In this document: positions 1 to 8,734 of the stretch, piece by piece | Layout: every line of letters begins with the position of its first letter | Position numbering within the stretch: the stretch's first letter is position 1 | Assembly (NCBI GenBank): GCA_020725335.1 | Contig: DYFF01000001.1 | Span: 18,602 to 82,601 of the forward strand | DNA from: Thermodesulfovibrio sp. | Lineage (GTDB): Bacteria > Nitrospirota > Thermodesulfovibrionia > Thermodesulfovibrionales > Thermodesulfovibrionaceae | Direction: 5' to 3' | Length of the DNA: 64,000 bases | Made by a program: the position numbers and the translations under genes | Notes under the pieces: model-generated | The model's database searches: none | What the model was told of the DNA's origin: nothing | The model's input: only the letters and a program-made list of their open reading frames with translations

Positions 1-204
1 CACTGGGAAGTTATTAACTTTTTAAGAGACTATTATCAGAAATACCAAATTGCTCCTATGATTAAAATCCTTGTTAAAGAAATGGCAAAAGCATTTGGTC
101 CTGATAAAGGAAACACCAAATATCTCTATGCATTGTTCCCAGATGGACCGGCAAAACAGGCCTGTAGATACGCAGGATTGCCAAAGCCAACTGGATGCGT
201 ATAA
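1..204 (+). CDS. dsrC: DsrC sulfur-carrier protein, C-terminal part
   Basis: The window opens inside this gene, which reads in frame from base 1 and ends at a TAA. The last 67 residues are visible. They end in CRYAGLPKPTGCV, which carries the two conserved cysteines of DsrC, ten residues apart with the second one penultimate. In the known pathway these cysteines carry sulfur from dissimilatory sulfite reductase as a trisulfide, which is reduced by the DsrMKJOP membrane complex. That complex is encoded just downstream, which supports DsrC over the tRNA-modifying homologue TusE. The start lies outside the window. A strong terminator follows directly, so dsrC can be transcribed as its own unit. 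Confidence 0.95.
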   Translation, partial: HWEVINFLRDYYQKYQIAPMIKILVKEMAKAFGPDKGNTKYLYALFPDGPAKQACRYAGLPKPTGCV

Positions 205-214
205 GTTATAGTGA

Positions 215-241
215 GGGGCAGGGAACTGCCCCTTTTTTCTT
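215..241 (+). terminator. Rho-independent terminator of dsrC
   Basis: GGGGCAG and CTGCCCC form a perfect 7-bp GC-rich stem around a GGAA loop, followed at once by a run of T. It begins 11 bases after the dsrC stop codon. Confidence 0.93.
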
Positions 242-314
242 TTGGGAAAAAAGAATCGCTTTGCTAATATTTATTCAAGGTTCCTAACCAAAAATATTAT
301 TCTAAGGGAGAAAG

Positions 315-833
315 ATGAGTATTAATAATCTCCTTTCAAAAAAGAGAGAGAACATAATTAACAAGGCGTTTGATTTAATTATTTCAACATATCCTGAACA
401 GAGCCGGATTTTTTTGAAAGGAAAGAATAAAAAATTCACAAACCCTATAGGTTATACGACAAATCTATCTGTTGAGCAGATAATTGATAATATCATTGCA
501 GATGCTGACATTGAAAACTTTATTTCACCCTTAGAAAATATTATTCAAATCAGAGCGGTACAAGATTTTACACCATCTCAAGCTGTTGGCTTTATTTTCT
601 TAATCAAAAAAGCTATATATAGTACGCTCCATAAAGAAGCGGATTCAAATGATTTAATGGAATTAATGTCAAGGATTGATTCTTTAGCTCTGGTAGCATT
701 TGATATTTTCATGAAGTACAGAGAGAGGATTTATGATATCAAAGCTAAGGAACTCATGGACAGAACATGGTGGCTACTGAAAAAGTGGAATATCGTATCA
801 GAAATTGACGATAAAATTTTGGAAACTAAATAA
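315..833 (+). CDS. RsbRD N-terminal-domain-like protein next to dsrM
   Basis: This 172-residue soluble protein has no membrane segment and no signal peptide. Its helical pattern, with the segment RAVQDFTPSQAVGFIFLIKK in the middle and RTWWLLKKW near the end, resembles the RsbRD N-terminal domain family (RsbT co-antagonist type). Small proteins of this family are known next to dsrM in other sulfate reducers. The start has a good ribosome site (AAGGGAGA) about 6 bases upstream. It is probably the first gene of the dsrMKJOP operon, 26 bases before dsrM. Its role is unknown; sensing or regulating the membrane complex is a guess from position. The STAS domain of full RsbR proteins is absent. Confidence 0.7.
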   Translation: MSINNLLSKKRENIINKAFDLIISTYPEQSRIFLKGKNKKFTNPIGYTTNLSVEQIIDNIIADADIENFISPLENIIQIRAVQDFTPSQAVGFIFLIKKAIYSTLHKEADSNDLMELMSRIDSLALVAFDIFMKYRERIYDIKAKELMDRTWWLLKKWNIVSEIDDKILETK

Positions 834-859
834 AAAACCATAAAGAGAGGTAGGGTGAG

Positions 860-1855
860 ATGGGCATAGGATTAGCTTTAATATCAGTCTTAGGATTAAT
901 ATTATTTGCCTATGTGGGAACAACTATTGGCTTGAATGCCTTATTTGGTGTTGTATTTCCGTATGCTGCTTTCATCATATTTGTAATTGGATTTATTTAT
1001 CGAGTGGTTAAATGGGGTAAATCTCCTGTACCATTCAGAATCCCGACTACTGCTGGACAACATTATTCTTCACTTTGGTTCAAACAAAACAAAATTGACA
1101 ATCCTTCAACTGCATGGGGTGTTGCCTTAAGAATGTTCTTCGAAATATTTACTTTCAGAAGTCTTTTCAGAAATACAAAAGCTGAAATTCTACAAGGCAG
1201 GCTTTATGTAGGTTCAAGCAAATGGCTCTGGCTTGGTGCTTTAGCATTTCATTATTCCTTCTTGATTATATTTATCAGACATTTAAGGTTTTTTACTCCA
1301 GAAACTCCTTGGGTTATATCAATTGCAGAATCATTAGACTCATTCTTGCAGGTTCATATCCTTGGTTCACCTCTTCTTTATATAACAAATATTAGTATAG
1401 CAGTTGCGCTACTTTACTTACTTGGCAGAAGAATTCTTGATCCGAAAATAAAGTATATTTCTCTGCCATCAGATTATTTCCCCTTGTTTTTAATTTTAGG
1501 CATTATTTCAACTGGAGTGTTAATGAGATACTTCTTTAAGGTTGATGTAACAGCTATAAAAGAACTTACACTCGGATTAGTTTATTTTAAACCAGTAGTG
1601 CCTGAGGGAGTTGGAAGTCTATTCTATATTCATTTATTCCTGGTAAGCATTCTTTTTGCATATTTCCCATTCAGTAAACTCATGCATATGGGCGGTGTGT
1701 TTTTAAGCCCTACACGAAATTTGGCTAATAACAATAGAATGGAAAGGCATATCAATCCATGGGATTATCCGGTTAAACATCGTCATTATGAAGAATATGA
1801 AGATGAATTTAGAGAAAAAATGAAAAAAGCTGGAATACCAGTAGAAAAGGAGTGA
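860..1855 (+). CDS. dsrM: DsrM, cytochrome b-type membrane subunit of DsrMKJOP
   Basis: The 331-residue protein has about six hydrophobic segments: two in the first 50 residues and others near 120-145, 160-185, 200-225 and 250-275. Histidines inside them (for example in ALAFHYSFLIIFIRH and FYIHLFLVSILFAYF) suit haem b ligation. It resembles the NarI/HdrE gamma-subunit family, as DsrM does. DsrM takes electrons from menaquinol and passes them to DsrK at the cytoplasmic face. The identity is secured by gene order, because dsrK starts 4 bases after its stop. A ribosome site (AGAGAGGTAGGGTGAG) precedes the ATG. Confidence 0.95.
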   Translation: MGIGLALISVLGLILFAYVGTTIGLNALFGVVFPYAAFIIFVIGFIYRVVKWGKSPVPFRIPTTAGQHYSSLWFKQNKIDNPSTAWGVALRMFFEIFTFRSLFRNTKAEILQGRLYVGSSKWLWLGALAFHYSFLIIFIRHLRFFTPETPWVISIAESLDSFLQVHILGSPLLYITNISIAVALLYLLGRRILDPKIKYISLPSDYFPLFLILGIISTGVLMRYFFKVDVTAIKELTLGLVYFKPVVPEGVGSLFYIHLFLVSILFAYFPFSKLMHMGGVFLSPTRNLANNNRMERHINPWDYPVKHRHYEEYEDEFREKMKKAGIPVEKE

Positions 1856-1859
1856 GAAT

Positions 1860-3473
1860 ATGGGACTTCCAAGACCAGAAGAATTAATTTCAGATGTTAA
1901 TTTAAAGAAAATGCCATCCAAAGCTTGGATGGATACTTTACCAGTAGAGTTTAAACCCGGCTTTTACTGTTATGGAGCAAAAGGGAAAAATTTGGAATAT
2001 GTCGGATTTCCTAATGCAAGAGATTTTCATGTTACTGATCCTGACTGGAAACTTCCAGAGGACTGGAAAAAGACAGTAATTGAGGGAATTAAACAGAGAA
2101 TTGAAAGATTTAGAACATTCCATGTATTTATGGATATCTGTGTTCGTTGCGGTGCCTGTGCTGATAAGTGTCATTTCTTTATTGGAACTGGAGACCCAAA
2201 AAACATGCCGGTTTTAAGAGCAGAGCTTCTAAGATCAGTATACAGAAAATATTTCACATCAAGTGGAAAAATTTTTGGAAGAAATGGTGGAGCAAGAGAC
2301 CTTGATCTTGATGTTTTAAAGGAACTTTGGTATTACTTCTATCAGTGTACAGAATGTAGACGTTGCTCTCTCTTCTGTCCTTATGGAATTGATACAGCAG
2401 AGATAACCATAATTGCAAGGGAACTTTTAAATCTCTTGGGGTTAAATACAGACTGGATATCAGGACCTGTAGCAAACTGTTATAGAACAGGAAATCACCT
2501 TGGCATTGAACCTCATACCATGAAATCAACCCTTGAATTTATGTGTAATGATATTGAAGATATAACAGGAATTAGAATAGAGCCTCCTATAAATAAAAAA
2601 GGTGCTGAGATTCTCTTTGTAACCCCTTCTGGTGACCTCTTTGCAGACCCAGGTATTTATAACTGTATGGGTTATCTGATGCTATTCCATGAACTTGGTT
2701 TGGATTACACTTGGAGTACTTTTGCATCAGAAGGTGGAAACTTTGGATTTTTCACATCTTTAGAAATGGCGAAGAGATTGCACTCTAAAATTTATGAAGA
2801 AGCCAAAAGATTAGGGGTTAAATGGATACTTGGTGGAGAATGTGGACACATGTGGAGAGTATGGCATCAGTATCATAACACTTGGTTTGGTCCTGTAGAT
2901 TTTCTTGAAGAACCTGTTTCTCCAATTACAGGAACAAAATTTGAACATGCTAAATCAAATAAGATCGTCCATATAAGTGAATTTACTGCAGACCTCATCA
3001 AGCACGGAATTCTTAAATTTGATAAAAGCAGAAATGACAATTTAATCGTAACATTTCATGACTCTTGTAATGTTTCAAGAGGCATGGGCATGTTTGAAGA
3101 GCCAAGATATATAATTAAAAATGTCTGTAATCATTTCTATGAAATGCCTGATGAAACAATAAGAGAACAAACTTTCTGCTGTGGTAGCGGTTCTGGATTA
3201 AATGCTGGTGAAATAATGGAACAGAGAATGAGAGGAGGTTTCCCCAGAGCAAATGCAGTAAGATATGTCCATGAGAAATTTGGAGTTAACCTTCTTGCAA
3301 ACATTTGTGCAATAGACAGAGCAGCCTTACCACCATTAATGAATTATTGGGTACCGGGAGTCAGAGTCTCTGGAGTTACAGAACTTGTTGCCAATGCAAT
3401 GATAATGAAAGGTGAAAAAGAAAGAGAAATGAACTTAAGAATGGAACCACTGCCAGGAAAGGAGGTAGAGTAA
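1860..3473 (+). CDS. dsrK: DsrK, HdrD-like iron-sulfur subunit of DsrMKJOP
   Basis: The 537-residue cytoplasmic protein has two ferredoxin-type cysteine clusters, CVRCGACADKC (residues 94-104) and CTECRRCSLFC (163-173). A CCG-type motif TFCCGSGSG lies near residue 440. This arrangement is that of HdrD, the catalytic subunit of heterodisulfide reductase. DsrK is proposed to reduce the DsrC trisulfide at a special cluster bound by the CCG cysteines. It follows dsrM with a 4-base gap and is followed after 1 base by dsrJ, so the three are probably cotranscribed and translationally coupled. Confidence 0.96.
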   Translation: MGLPRPEELISDVNLKKMPSKAWMDTLPVEFKPGFYCYGAKGKNLEYVGFPNARDFHVTDPDWKLPEDWKKTVIEGIKQRIERFRTFHVFMDICVRCGACADKCHFFIGTGDPKNMPVLRAELLRSVYRKYFTSSGKIFGRNGGARDLDLDVLKELWYYFYQCTECRRCSLFCPYGIDTAEITIIARELLNLLGLNTDWISGPVANCYRTGNHLGIEPHTMKSTLEFMCNDIEDITGIRIEPPINKKGAEILFVTPSGDLFADPGIYNCMGYLMLFHELGLDYTWSTFASEGGNFGFFTSLEMAKRLHSKIYEEAKRLGVKWILGGECGHMWRVWHQYHNTWFGPVDFLEEPVSPITGTKFEHAKSNKIVHISEFTADLIKHGILKFDKSRNDNLIVTFHDSCNVSRGMGMFEEPRYIIKNVCNHFYEMPDETIREQTFCCGSGSGLNAGEIMEQRMRGGFPRANAVRYVHEKFGVNLLANICAIDRAALPPLMNYWVPGVRVSGVTELVANAMIMKGEKEREMNLRMEPLPGKEVE

Positions 3474-3474
3474 G

Positions 3475-3894
3475 ATGTATGATGGAGGAAAAATAATTTT
3501 TGGATTGATTATATTTATTGCTTTAGTTACTCTACCCTTCACATTAGGGATAGGGAAAGAGTACATAAAAGCTAATCCCAAGATTGATACTCCTGAAATA
3601 ATGAAACTTCCTGAAGCTGAAAGAAAATGTGTTGAATCTAAAGATTTCATGAGAAAAGAGCATATGAAGATGCTTATTGAATGGAGAGATGCAGTGGTAA
3701 GAGATGGAAAAACTCTCTATGTAAACAGTCAAGGTAAAACTTTTAATATGAGTCTACAGAATACATGTATGCAGTGCCATTCAAATAAGTCAAAGTTCTG
3801 CGATGAATGTCATAATTATGTAAAGGTGAAGCCATACTGCTGGGATTGCCACCTTGAGCCTAAGGAGAATATCAAGAAGGAGGCAGGATTATGA
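3475..3894 (+). CDS. dsrJ: DsrJ, triheme cytochrome c of DsrMKJOP
   Basis: The 139-residue protein has an N-terminal hydrophobic segment (about residues 7-25) that acts as an uncleaved anchor or signal. Three c-type haem motifs follow: CMQCH (98-102), CDECH (109-113) and CWDCH (122-126). The segment around Cys52 (RKCVESKDFMRKEHMK) matches the conserved DsrJ stretch; in the purple-bacterial protein a cysteine there is an unusual axial haem ligand. The protein faces the periplasm. It overlaps dsrO by 4 bases. Confidence 0.95.
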   Translation: MYDGGKIIFGLIIFIALVTLPFTLGIGKEYIKANPKIDTPEIMKLPEAERKCVESKDFMRKEHMKMLIEWRDAVVRDGKTLYVNSQGKTFNMSLQNTCMQCHSNKSKFCDECHNYVKVKPYCWDCHLEPKENIKKEAGL

Positions 3895-4676
3895 GCAATA
3901 TCAATAGAAGAGAGTTCCTAAAAATATTAGGTATAGGCACCTTTATGGGAATTGGTGGCTGGTCAATGTTTGAGGTAGTAGGTAAAGGAGAGATAGAAGC
4001 ATTTGCTGAAAAATATAAAAAAGTTCCTGGGGCTCTACAGGCTAAAAGATGGGCAATGGTTATAGACCTAAAGAAACTCGATCAACAAATAATAAATGAT
4101 TGCACAGAAGTATGCCACCGAATTCACAACGTGCCAAAAATATTAAACCCTAAAGAAGAAATAAAATGGATATGGGATGAAAAATTCAAGAACGCCTTTC
4201 CTGAATTGAAAGATGATTATATGTCTTCTGAAATTAAAAATATGCATGTTTTAGTACTATGCAATCACTGTGAAAATCCTCCTTGTGTAAGAGTTTGTCC
4301 TACAAAAGCAACCTTCAAAAGAAAAGATGGCATTGTAATGATGGATATGCATAGATGTATCGGTTGTAGATTCTGCATGGCTGGATGTCCTTATGGAGCA
4401 AGAAGTTTTAACTGGAGAGACCCAAAGGATTATATAAAAAATGAAAATCCAGAATTTCCATTAAGAATGAGAGGCGTTGTTGAGAAATGTACATTTTGCT
4501 ATGAGAGACTTGACAGAGGGCTTCCTCCAGCATGTGTAGAAGCTTCAAAGGGTGCTATAATGTATGGAGACATAACAGATCCTAACTCGGAAATCAGAAA
4601 AATTCTCTCTTCTAATTTTGCTATTAGACGAAAAGCTAAACTCGGAACAAAACCGAGTGTATATTACCTACTATAG
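3891..4676 (+). CDS. dsrO: DsrO, periplasmic iron-sulfur subunit of DsrMKJOP
   Basis: The 261-residue protein starts with a twin-arginine signal (NRREFLKILG, residues 5-14), so it is exported folded. Several ferredoxin-type cysteine clusters follow, including CNHCENPPCVRVC, CIGCRFCMAGC and CTFCYERLDRGLPPAC, as in the DmsB/NrfC family. In the complex it is the electron carrier between triheme DsrJ and the NrfD-type DsrP. The start overlaps the dsrJ stop, and dsrP follows after 11 bases. Confidence 0.95.
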   Translation: MSNINRREFLKILGIGTFMGIGGWSMFEVVGKGEIEAFAEKYKKVPGALQAKRWAMVIDLKKLDQQIINDCTEVCHRIHNVPKILNPKEEIKWIWDEKFKNAFPELKDDYMSSEIKNMHVLVLCNHCENPPCVRVCPTKATFKRKDGIVMMDMHRCIGCRFCMAGCPYGARSFNWRDPKDYIKNENPEFPLRMRGVVEKCTFCYERLDRGLPPACVEASKGAIMYGDITDPNSEIRKILSSNFAIRRKAKLGTKPSVYYLL

Positions 4677-4687
4677 GAGGATGAAAA

Positions 4688-5875
4688 ATGCTTGAAATTG
4701 CGTTAAAAGGAAGTCCAAGATACTGGGGATGGCTATTCTTCTTAGCAACACTAATTGGTGCTGGTGTCATCACTTATTTATATCAGTTTCAAATCGGATT
4801 AGGAATTACCGGCATGAGCAGAGATGTATCTTGGGGTTTATATATTGGCCAGTTTACTTTTCTTGTTGGAGTTGCAGCCTCTGCCGTAACGATTGTATTA
4901 CCCTATTATCTTCATAATTATAAAAAATATGGAAGAATTGCGATTATTGGTGAATTTCTCGCAATACCTGCTATCTTAATGTGTATGCTTTTTATTTTTG
5001 TTGATCTCGGACAACCAATGAGAGTTCTTAATGTTCTTTTACATCCTACACCTAACTCTGTCATGTTTTACGATATGATTGTTTTGAGCGGTTATCTTAT
5101 CCTAAATCTTCTCTGTGGATGGGTAATTCTTATGTCTGAGAAAAAAGGAGCACCACCTCCAAAATGGATTAAACCATTTCTTTATATTGCTATATGCTGG
5201 GCGCCTTCAATCCATATTGTCACAGCCTTTTTGTACCAAGGTTTACCAGGTAGAGATTATTGGATGACTGCTATAATGGCAGCAAAATTTTTATCTTCAG
5301 CATTTGCATCAGGTCCTTCTCTTCTAATAATTCTATGCATGCTTATTAGAAAGTTTACCAATTTTGATCCTGGAAAAGAAGCCATACAAAGTCTTGCAAA
5401 AACAGCAGCCTATTTCTTGTTAGTCACTATAGCATTCTATCTATTTGAAGTCTTCACTGCTTTTTACAGCGGAATAACAAGCCATCAGTACTCCATTATA
5501 TATCTGTTTAGCGGGTTAGAAGGATACTCAAAACTTGTTCCTGTGATGAGTATTTGTGTACTACTTGCAGCAATAGGTGTTCTTATTTTAGTTACCCCTC
5601 CATTAAGAAAGTGGGAGGTTACTCTTGCTATAGGAGCTGCAAGTACTTTTCTCTGCATGTGGCTTGAAAAAGGAATCACACTTGTTGTAGGTGGTTTTAT
5701 TCCAAATGCATTTGATAGGGTTTTCGAATATTGGCCTACTCTACCAGAGACAATAATAACTATTGGAGTTTGGTCTTTCGGTTTCTTTGTTCTAACTATA
5801 CTCTATAAAATTGCATCTTCAGTCAAAGAAAAGGCTATCTTTGACAAATATGGAGAAAAACAGATAAAAGCTTAA
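4688..5875 (+). CDS. dsrP: DsrP, NrfD-type membrane subunit of DsrMKJOP
   Basis: The 395-residue protein is hydrophobic over nearly its whole length, with about ten predicted membrane helices. Its layout is that of the NrfD/PsrC family, which exchanges electrons with quinones without haem. It is the last gene of the dsr operon. A ribosome site (ATAGGAGGATG) sits just before the ATG and a strong terminator follows 20 bases after the stop. With DsrO and DsrJ it forms the periplasm-facing module, in contrast to DsrM/DsrK on the cytoplasmic side. Confidence 0.95.
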   Translation: MLEIALKGSPRYWGWLFFLATLIGAGVITYLYQFQIGLGITGMSRDVSWGLYIGQFTFLVGVAASAVTIVLPYYLHNYKKYGRIAIIGEFLAIPAILMCMLFIFVDLGQPMRVLNVLLHPTPNSVMFYDMIVLSGYLILNLLCGWVILMSEKKGAPPPKWIKPFLYIAICWAPSIHIVTAFLYQGLPGRDYWMTAIMAAKFLSSAFASGPSLLIILCMLIRKFTNFDPGKEAIQSLAKTAAYFLLVTIAFYLFEVFTAFYSGITSHQYSIIYLFSGLEGYSKLVPVMSICVLLAAIGVLILVTPPLRKWEVTLAIGAASTFLCMWLEKGITLVVGGFIPNAFDRVFEYWPTLPETIITIGVWSFGFFVLTILYKIASSVKEKAIFDKYGEKQIKA

Positions 5876-5896
5876 TTAAAAATTTTGAGCGAGTTG

Positions 5897-5924
5897 AAGG
5901 GGTGTCTTTTAAAAGACACCCCTT
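5897..5924. terminator. Bidirectional terminator between dsrP and pyrG
   Basis: A perfect inverted repeat reads GGGGTGTCTTTT directly followed by AAAAGACACCCC, flanked by AA on the left and TT on the right. Transcripts from both strands end in a GC-rich stem and a U tract, which suits the two convergent genes dsrP and pyrG. Confidence 0.92.
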
Positions 5925-5925
5925 T

Positions 5926-7569
5926 TTATTTAAAAAGTAATCTTTTCTCTTGTAATGATGCTTTGATAAATGCTTTAAATAAAGGATGAGGTTTAAAAGG
6001 TTTTGATTTAAATTCTGGATGAAACTGACATCCTAAAAACCACGGATGTTCCTTTAATTCAATAATCTCTACAAGTTGACCATCAGGAGAAGTACCACTA
6101 AAAATAACCCCCTTTTCTTCAAGGAGAGGAATGTATTTGTTGTTAAATTCATATCTGTGTCTATGTCTTTCAGAAATCTCTTTTGTTTTATAAGCATCGA
6201 AGGCTTTTGTTCCTTCCTTAATGGTGCAAGGATATGCACCAAGTCTCATAGTCCCACCCTTTTGAGACTCTATTGAACGAATTTCATATTTTCCAGTTCT
6301 TGGATTAAACCATCTTTCCATTAAATAAATAACAGGATTTTCTGTGTCAGGGTCGAATTCGGTTGAGTTAGCATTAAGTTTCGCAAGATTTCTGCTTACT
6401 TCTATGACAGCGCACTGCATTCCAAGACATATCCCAAAAAAGGGAATTTTATTTTCTCTTGCATATCTAATGGCTTCAATTTTTCCTTCAATTCCTCTAA
6501 TTCCAAAGCCTCCAGGAATTAAAATGCCATGAGCGTCAGCAAGATATGGTTTTGCTCCATCTTTTTCTATTTCCTCTGAATTTACCCAGATTATCTCTAC
6601 CTTTGCATTATTAGCTATTCCACCATGCAGTAAAGCTTCTGTAAGACTCTTATAGGAATCTCTTAATCCAACATATTTACCTACAACTGCAATATTAACT
6701 TCGGTTTCTGGATTTTTAATTTTTTTAACCACATCTTCCCAGAGTGTTAAATCTTCTACTCTATGAGGCAAAGAAAGTTTCTTTTCTATGAGAAGATCAA
6801 GCCCCTCATTTTTAAAAGTTAGTGGAACCTCATAAACGGTCTCTACATCATGAGCTGATATGACAGAGTCAAAGTCAAGATTGCAATGCAAGGCTATTTT
6901 TTTCTTGAGTCCATGTGGAAGCGGTCTATCTGCCCTGCAAATCAAAATATCAGGCTGTATTCCTATCGCTCTTAGACTATTTACACTATGCTGAGTTGGT
7001 TTTGTCTTTAATTCTCCAGCGCTTTTTACATATGGAACAAGCGTTAAATGAATATATAAAACATTTTCTCTTCCTACATCATATCTGAATTGTCTTATCC
7101 CCTCAAGAAAAGGAAGTCCCTCAATGTCCCCTACTGTACCACCAACTTCAACAATTACAACATCATATTTATTATCTCCTGCTGCAGACTTAATTGCCTC
7201 TTTTATTTCATCAGTAACATGAGGGACAACTTGCACAGTATGACCAAGATAATCACCCCTTCTTTCCTTGGAAATTACATTAAAATAAATTTTCCCAGAT
7301 GTATAGTTGTTAACATGGGAAGTAGATAAATTGGTAAATCTTTCATAATGACCAAGGTCTAAATCTGTCTCGCAGCCATCATCAGTTACATAAACCTCTC
7401 CATGTTCAAAAGGACTTAAGGTTCCTGGGTCAACATTTATATAGGGGTCAAGTTTTTGAATTGTAACCTTAAATCCTTTTGCTTCAAGTAGGGCACCAAT
7501 TGCAGATGCTGCAATCCCTTTGCCAAGAGCAGAAACTACTCCACCAGTTATAAATATATATTTCGGCAT
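5926..7569 (-). CDS. pyrG: CTP synthase
   Basis: The 547-residue protein has the usual length of the family. It begins with the synthetase domain ([36 protein letters not shown]) and ends with a class I glutamine amidotransferase domain containing the nucleophile in FGICLGMQ and the catalytic His-Glu in FHPEF. It converts UTP to CTP using ATP and glutamine. It lies alone on the minus strand between two plus-strand operons. Its stop codon is directly next to the shared terminator. Confidence 0.97.
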   Translation of the reverse strand: MPKYIFITGGVVSALGKGIAASAIGALLEAKGFKVTIQKLDPYINVDPGTLSPFEHGEVYVTDDGCETDLDLGHYERFTNLSTSHVNNYTSGKIYFNVISKERRGDYLGHTVQVVPHVTDEIKEAIKSAAGDNKYDVVIVEVGGTVGDIEGLPFLEGIRQFRYDVGRENVLYIHLTLVPYVKSAGELKTKPTQHSVNSLRAIGIQPDILICRADRPLPHGLKKKIALHCNLDFDSVISAHDVETVYEVPLTFKNEGLDLLIEKKLSLPHRVEDLTLWEDVVKKIKNPETEVNIAVVGKYVGLRDSYKSLTEALLHGGIANNAKVEIIWVNSEEIEKDGAKPYLADAHGILIPGGFGIRGIEGKIEAIRYARENKIPFFGICLGMQCAVIEVSRNLAKLNANSTEFDPDTENPVIYLMERWFNPRTGKYEIRSIESQKGGTMRLGAYPCTIKEGTKAFDAYKTKEISERHRHRYEFNNKYIPLLEEKGVIFSGTSPDGQLVEIIELKEHPWFLGCQFHPEFKSKPFKPHPLFKAFIKASLQEKRLLFK

Positions 7570-7973
7570 TTTCTGTTAATTTTAACATGATATTGTCCTA
7601 AATTGCCATAGATTATTACTAATACAATGAAAATTTTTCCAATGTAATATTTTATAAACATGCAACATTTTATTGCGGTTAATTTAGATTGAGTTTATAA
7701 AAATCGTTTATTGTAGCAATCATTTTAAAATCAAAGAAAAATTTAAGATTATACAATGCATCATTATGAAACAAATTAATTCTAATGTTATTTTCATTTA
7801 AGATATTACCTATACTTTCATACAGGCATGGATATTGCAATACATTTTTAGGGTTTTACAAAATTGCAATTTGTCTTTATTATTATTTATAATTTTTCAC
7901 AATTGAAGGGAGGTGAGGCTAAAGAAATAATTTATTTGGAAAAGAAGTTCAAAAATTTCTTAAGGAGGATTGT
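7570..7973 (+). promoter_or_regulatory. Long AT-rich leader with TTGC palindromes upstream of the stress-protein/transporter operon
   Basis: This 404-base stretch between the divergent pyrG and usp genes has no convincing gene. It holds several symmetric sites built on TTGC/GCAA: GCAACATTTTATTGC (7662-7676), ATTGTAGCAAT (7710-7720), TATTGCAATA (7833-7842) and AAATTGCAATTT (7861-7872). The third overlaps the -12 part of a sigma-54-like promoter. They look like binding sites for one dimeric regulator, possibly an enhancer-binding protein, but this is inference. The ribosome site AAGGAGG precedes the usp ATG. Confidence 0.45.
7824..7839 (+). promoter_or_regulatory. Sigma-54-like promoter for the usp-tauE operon
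   Basis: AGGCATGGATATTGCA has GG at 7825-7826 and GC at 7837-7838, with exactly ten bases between them, as in the -24/-12 consensus TGGCAC-N5-TTGC. It lies about 135 bases before the usp start, on the same strand. Only the first T of the consensus is missing. Confidence 0.6.
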
Positions 7974-8387
7974 ATGAAAATATTAGTACCTACGGATGGT
8001 TCAGAGTATGCCATGAAAGCTGTAAACAAAGCAGCTGAAATGGCAGAAAAGGAAAAGGCAGAAGTAACGATTATGTCAGTTGCTATTTATGCAGGGTTGG
8101 CAGACATTGAATATCCTGGTGATATTAGAGAAAAATTGGATGCTGAAGCACAGAAAGCTATCAACAAAGCAAAAGAGGTTTTTGACAAAAAGGGAATTTC
8201 TGTTAAAACAATTCTTGAGAGAGGTGTTTTCCCAGCTGATAATGTAATAAGAAAGGCAAAAGAAGACAAATTTGATTTAATAATTATGGGACACAGAGGC
8301 TCAGGAGAATTCCCAGGCACAGGTATAGGAAGCACTGCTACCAAAATTGTATCTCTTACTCCATGCAGTGTTTTAATTGTTAAATAA
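7974..8387 (+). CDS. Universal stress protein (UspA family)
   Basis: The 137-residue single-domain protein begins with MKILVPTDGSEYAMKAVNKA and ends with the nucleotide-binding loop MGHRGSGEFPGTGIGSTAT, matching the G-x2-G-x9-G(S/T) pattern of ATP-binding Usp proteins. A perfect ribosome site (AAGGAGG) lies 6 bases upstream. It is the first gene of a four-gene operon with a TauE-type transporter, so it may be a nucleotide-responsive accessory or regulator of transport. That link is inferred only from position. Confidence 0.9.
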   Translation: MKILVPTDGSEYAMKAVNKAAEMAEKEKAEVTIMSVAIYAGLADIEYPGDIREKLDAEAQKAINKAKEVFDKKGISVKTILERGVFPADNVIRKAKEDKFDLIIMGHRGSGEFPGTGIGSTATKIVSLTPCSVLIVK

Positions 8388-8409
8388 AAATAATAAGGAG
8401 GGTGAATGT

Positions 8410-8703
8410 ATGAAAAAATTGTTTGCTATTATTTTCTCAGTAATTGGTTTGGTCTCCATGGTTCCTAATATTGCATTAGCAGCAGGTCAGAAAGCCCCAC
8501 CTCTTGTTGTTGTGGCTTATACAAAAGGTCTTTCAGGGTTAAGCTTATGGTGGGCAAATCTTTACAATGACAATATGTTACTTTTCACTATTCTCACTGG
8601 TTGTGTAACACCTGTCGCTGGCATTTTAATTGGATTTGTTGCTGACTTTTTATTAAGTTTAACTGGTATTGACCTTACAAAGAGAGAACTTGCTGAACAC
8701 TAA
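8410..8703 (+). CDS. Small membrane protein with signal peptide, partner of TauE-type transporter
   Basis: I chose the ATG at 8410 because the ribosome site AAGGAGGGTGA lies just before it; an upstream in-frame start would overlap usp. The 97-residue product starts with a signal-like helix (MKKLFAIIFSVIGLVSMVPN) ending near ALAAG. A second hydrophobic segment follows (LLFTILTGCVTPVAGILIGF, about residues 57-76). I do not recognise a family. Its tight position between usp and the transporter gene suggests a transporter-associated membrane subunit. Confidence 0.75.
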   Translation: MKKLFAIIFSVIGLVSMVPNIALAAGQKAPPLVVVAYTKGLSGLSLWWANLYNDNMLLFTILTGCVTPVAGILIGFVADFLLSLTGIDLTKRELAEH

Positions 8704-8734
8704 TTCTTAAAAAAACTAAAAAGGAGGGTAATAT

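Noticed and set aside
7908..7976. Short leader frame from a TTG ending in the usp start codon
   Set aside because: No ribosome site of its own and no recognisable peptide; it probably arises by chance from the purine-rich leader.
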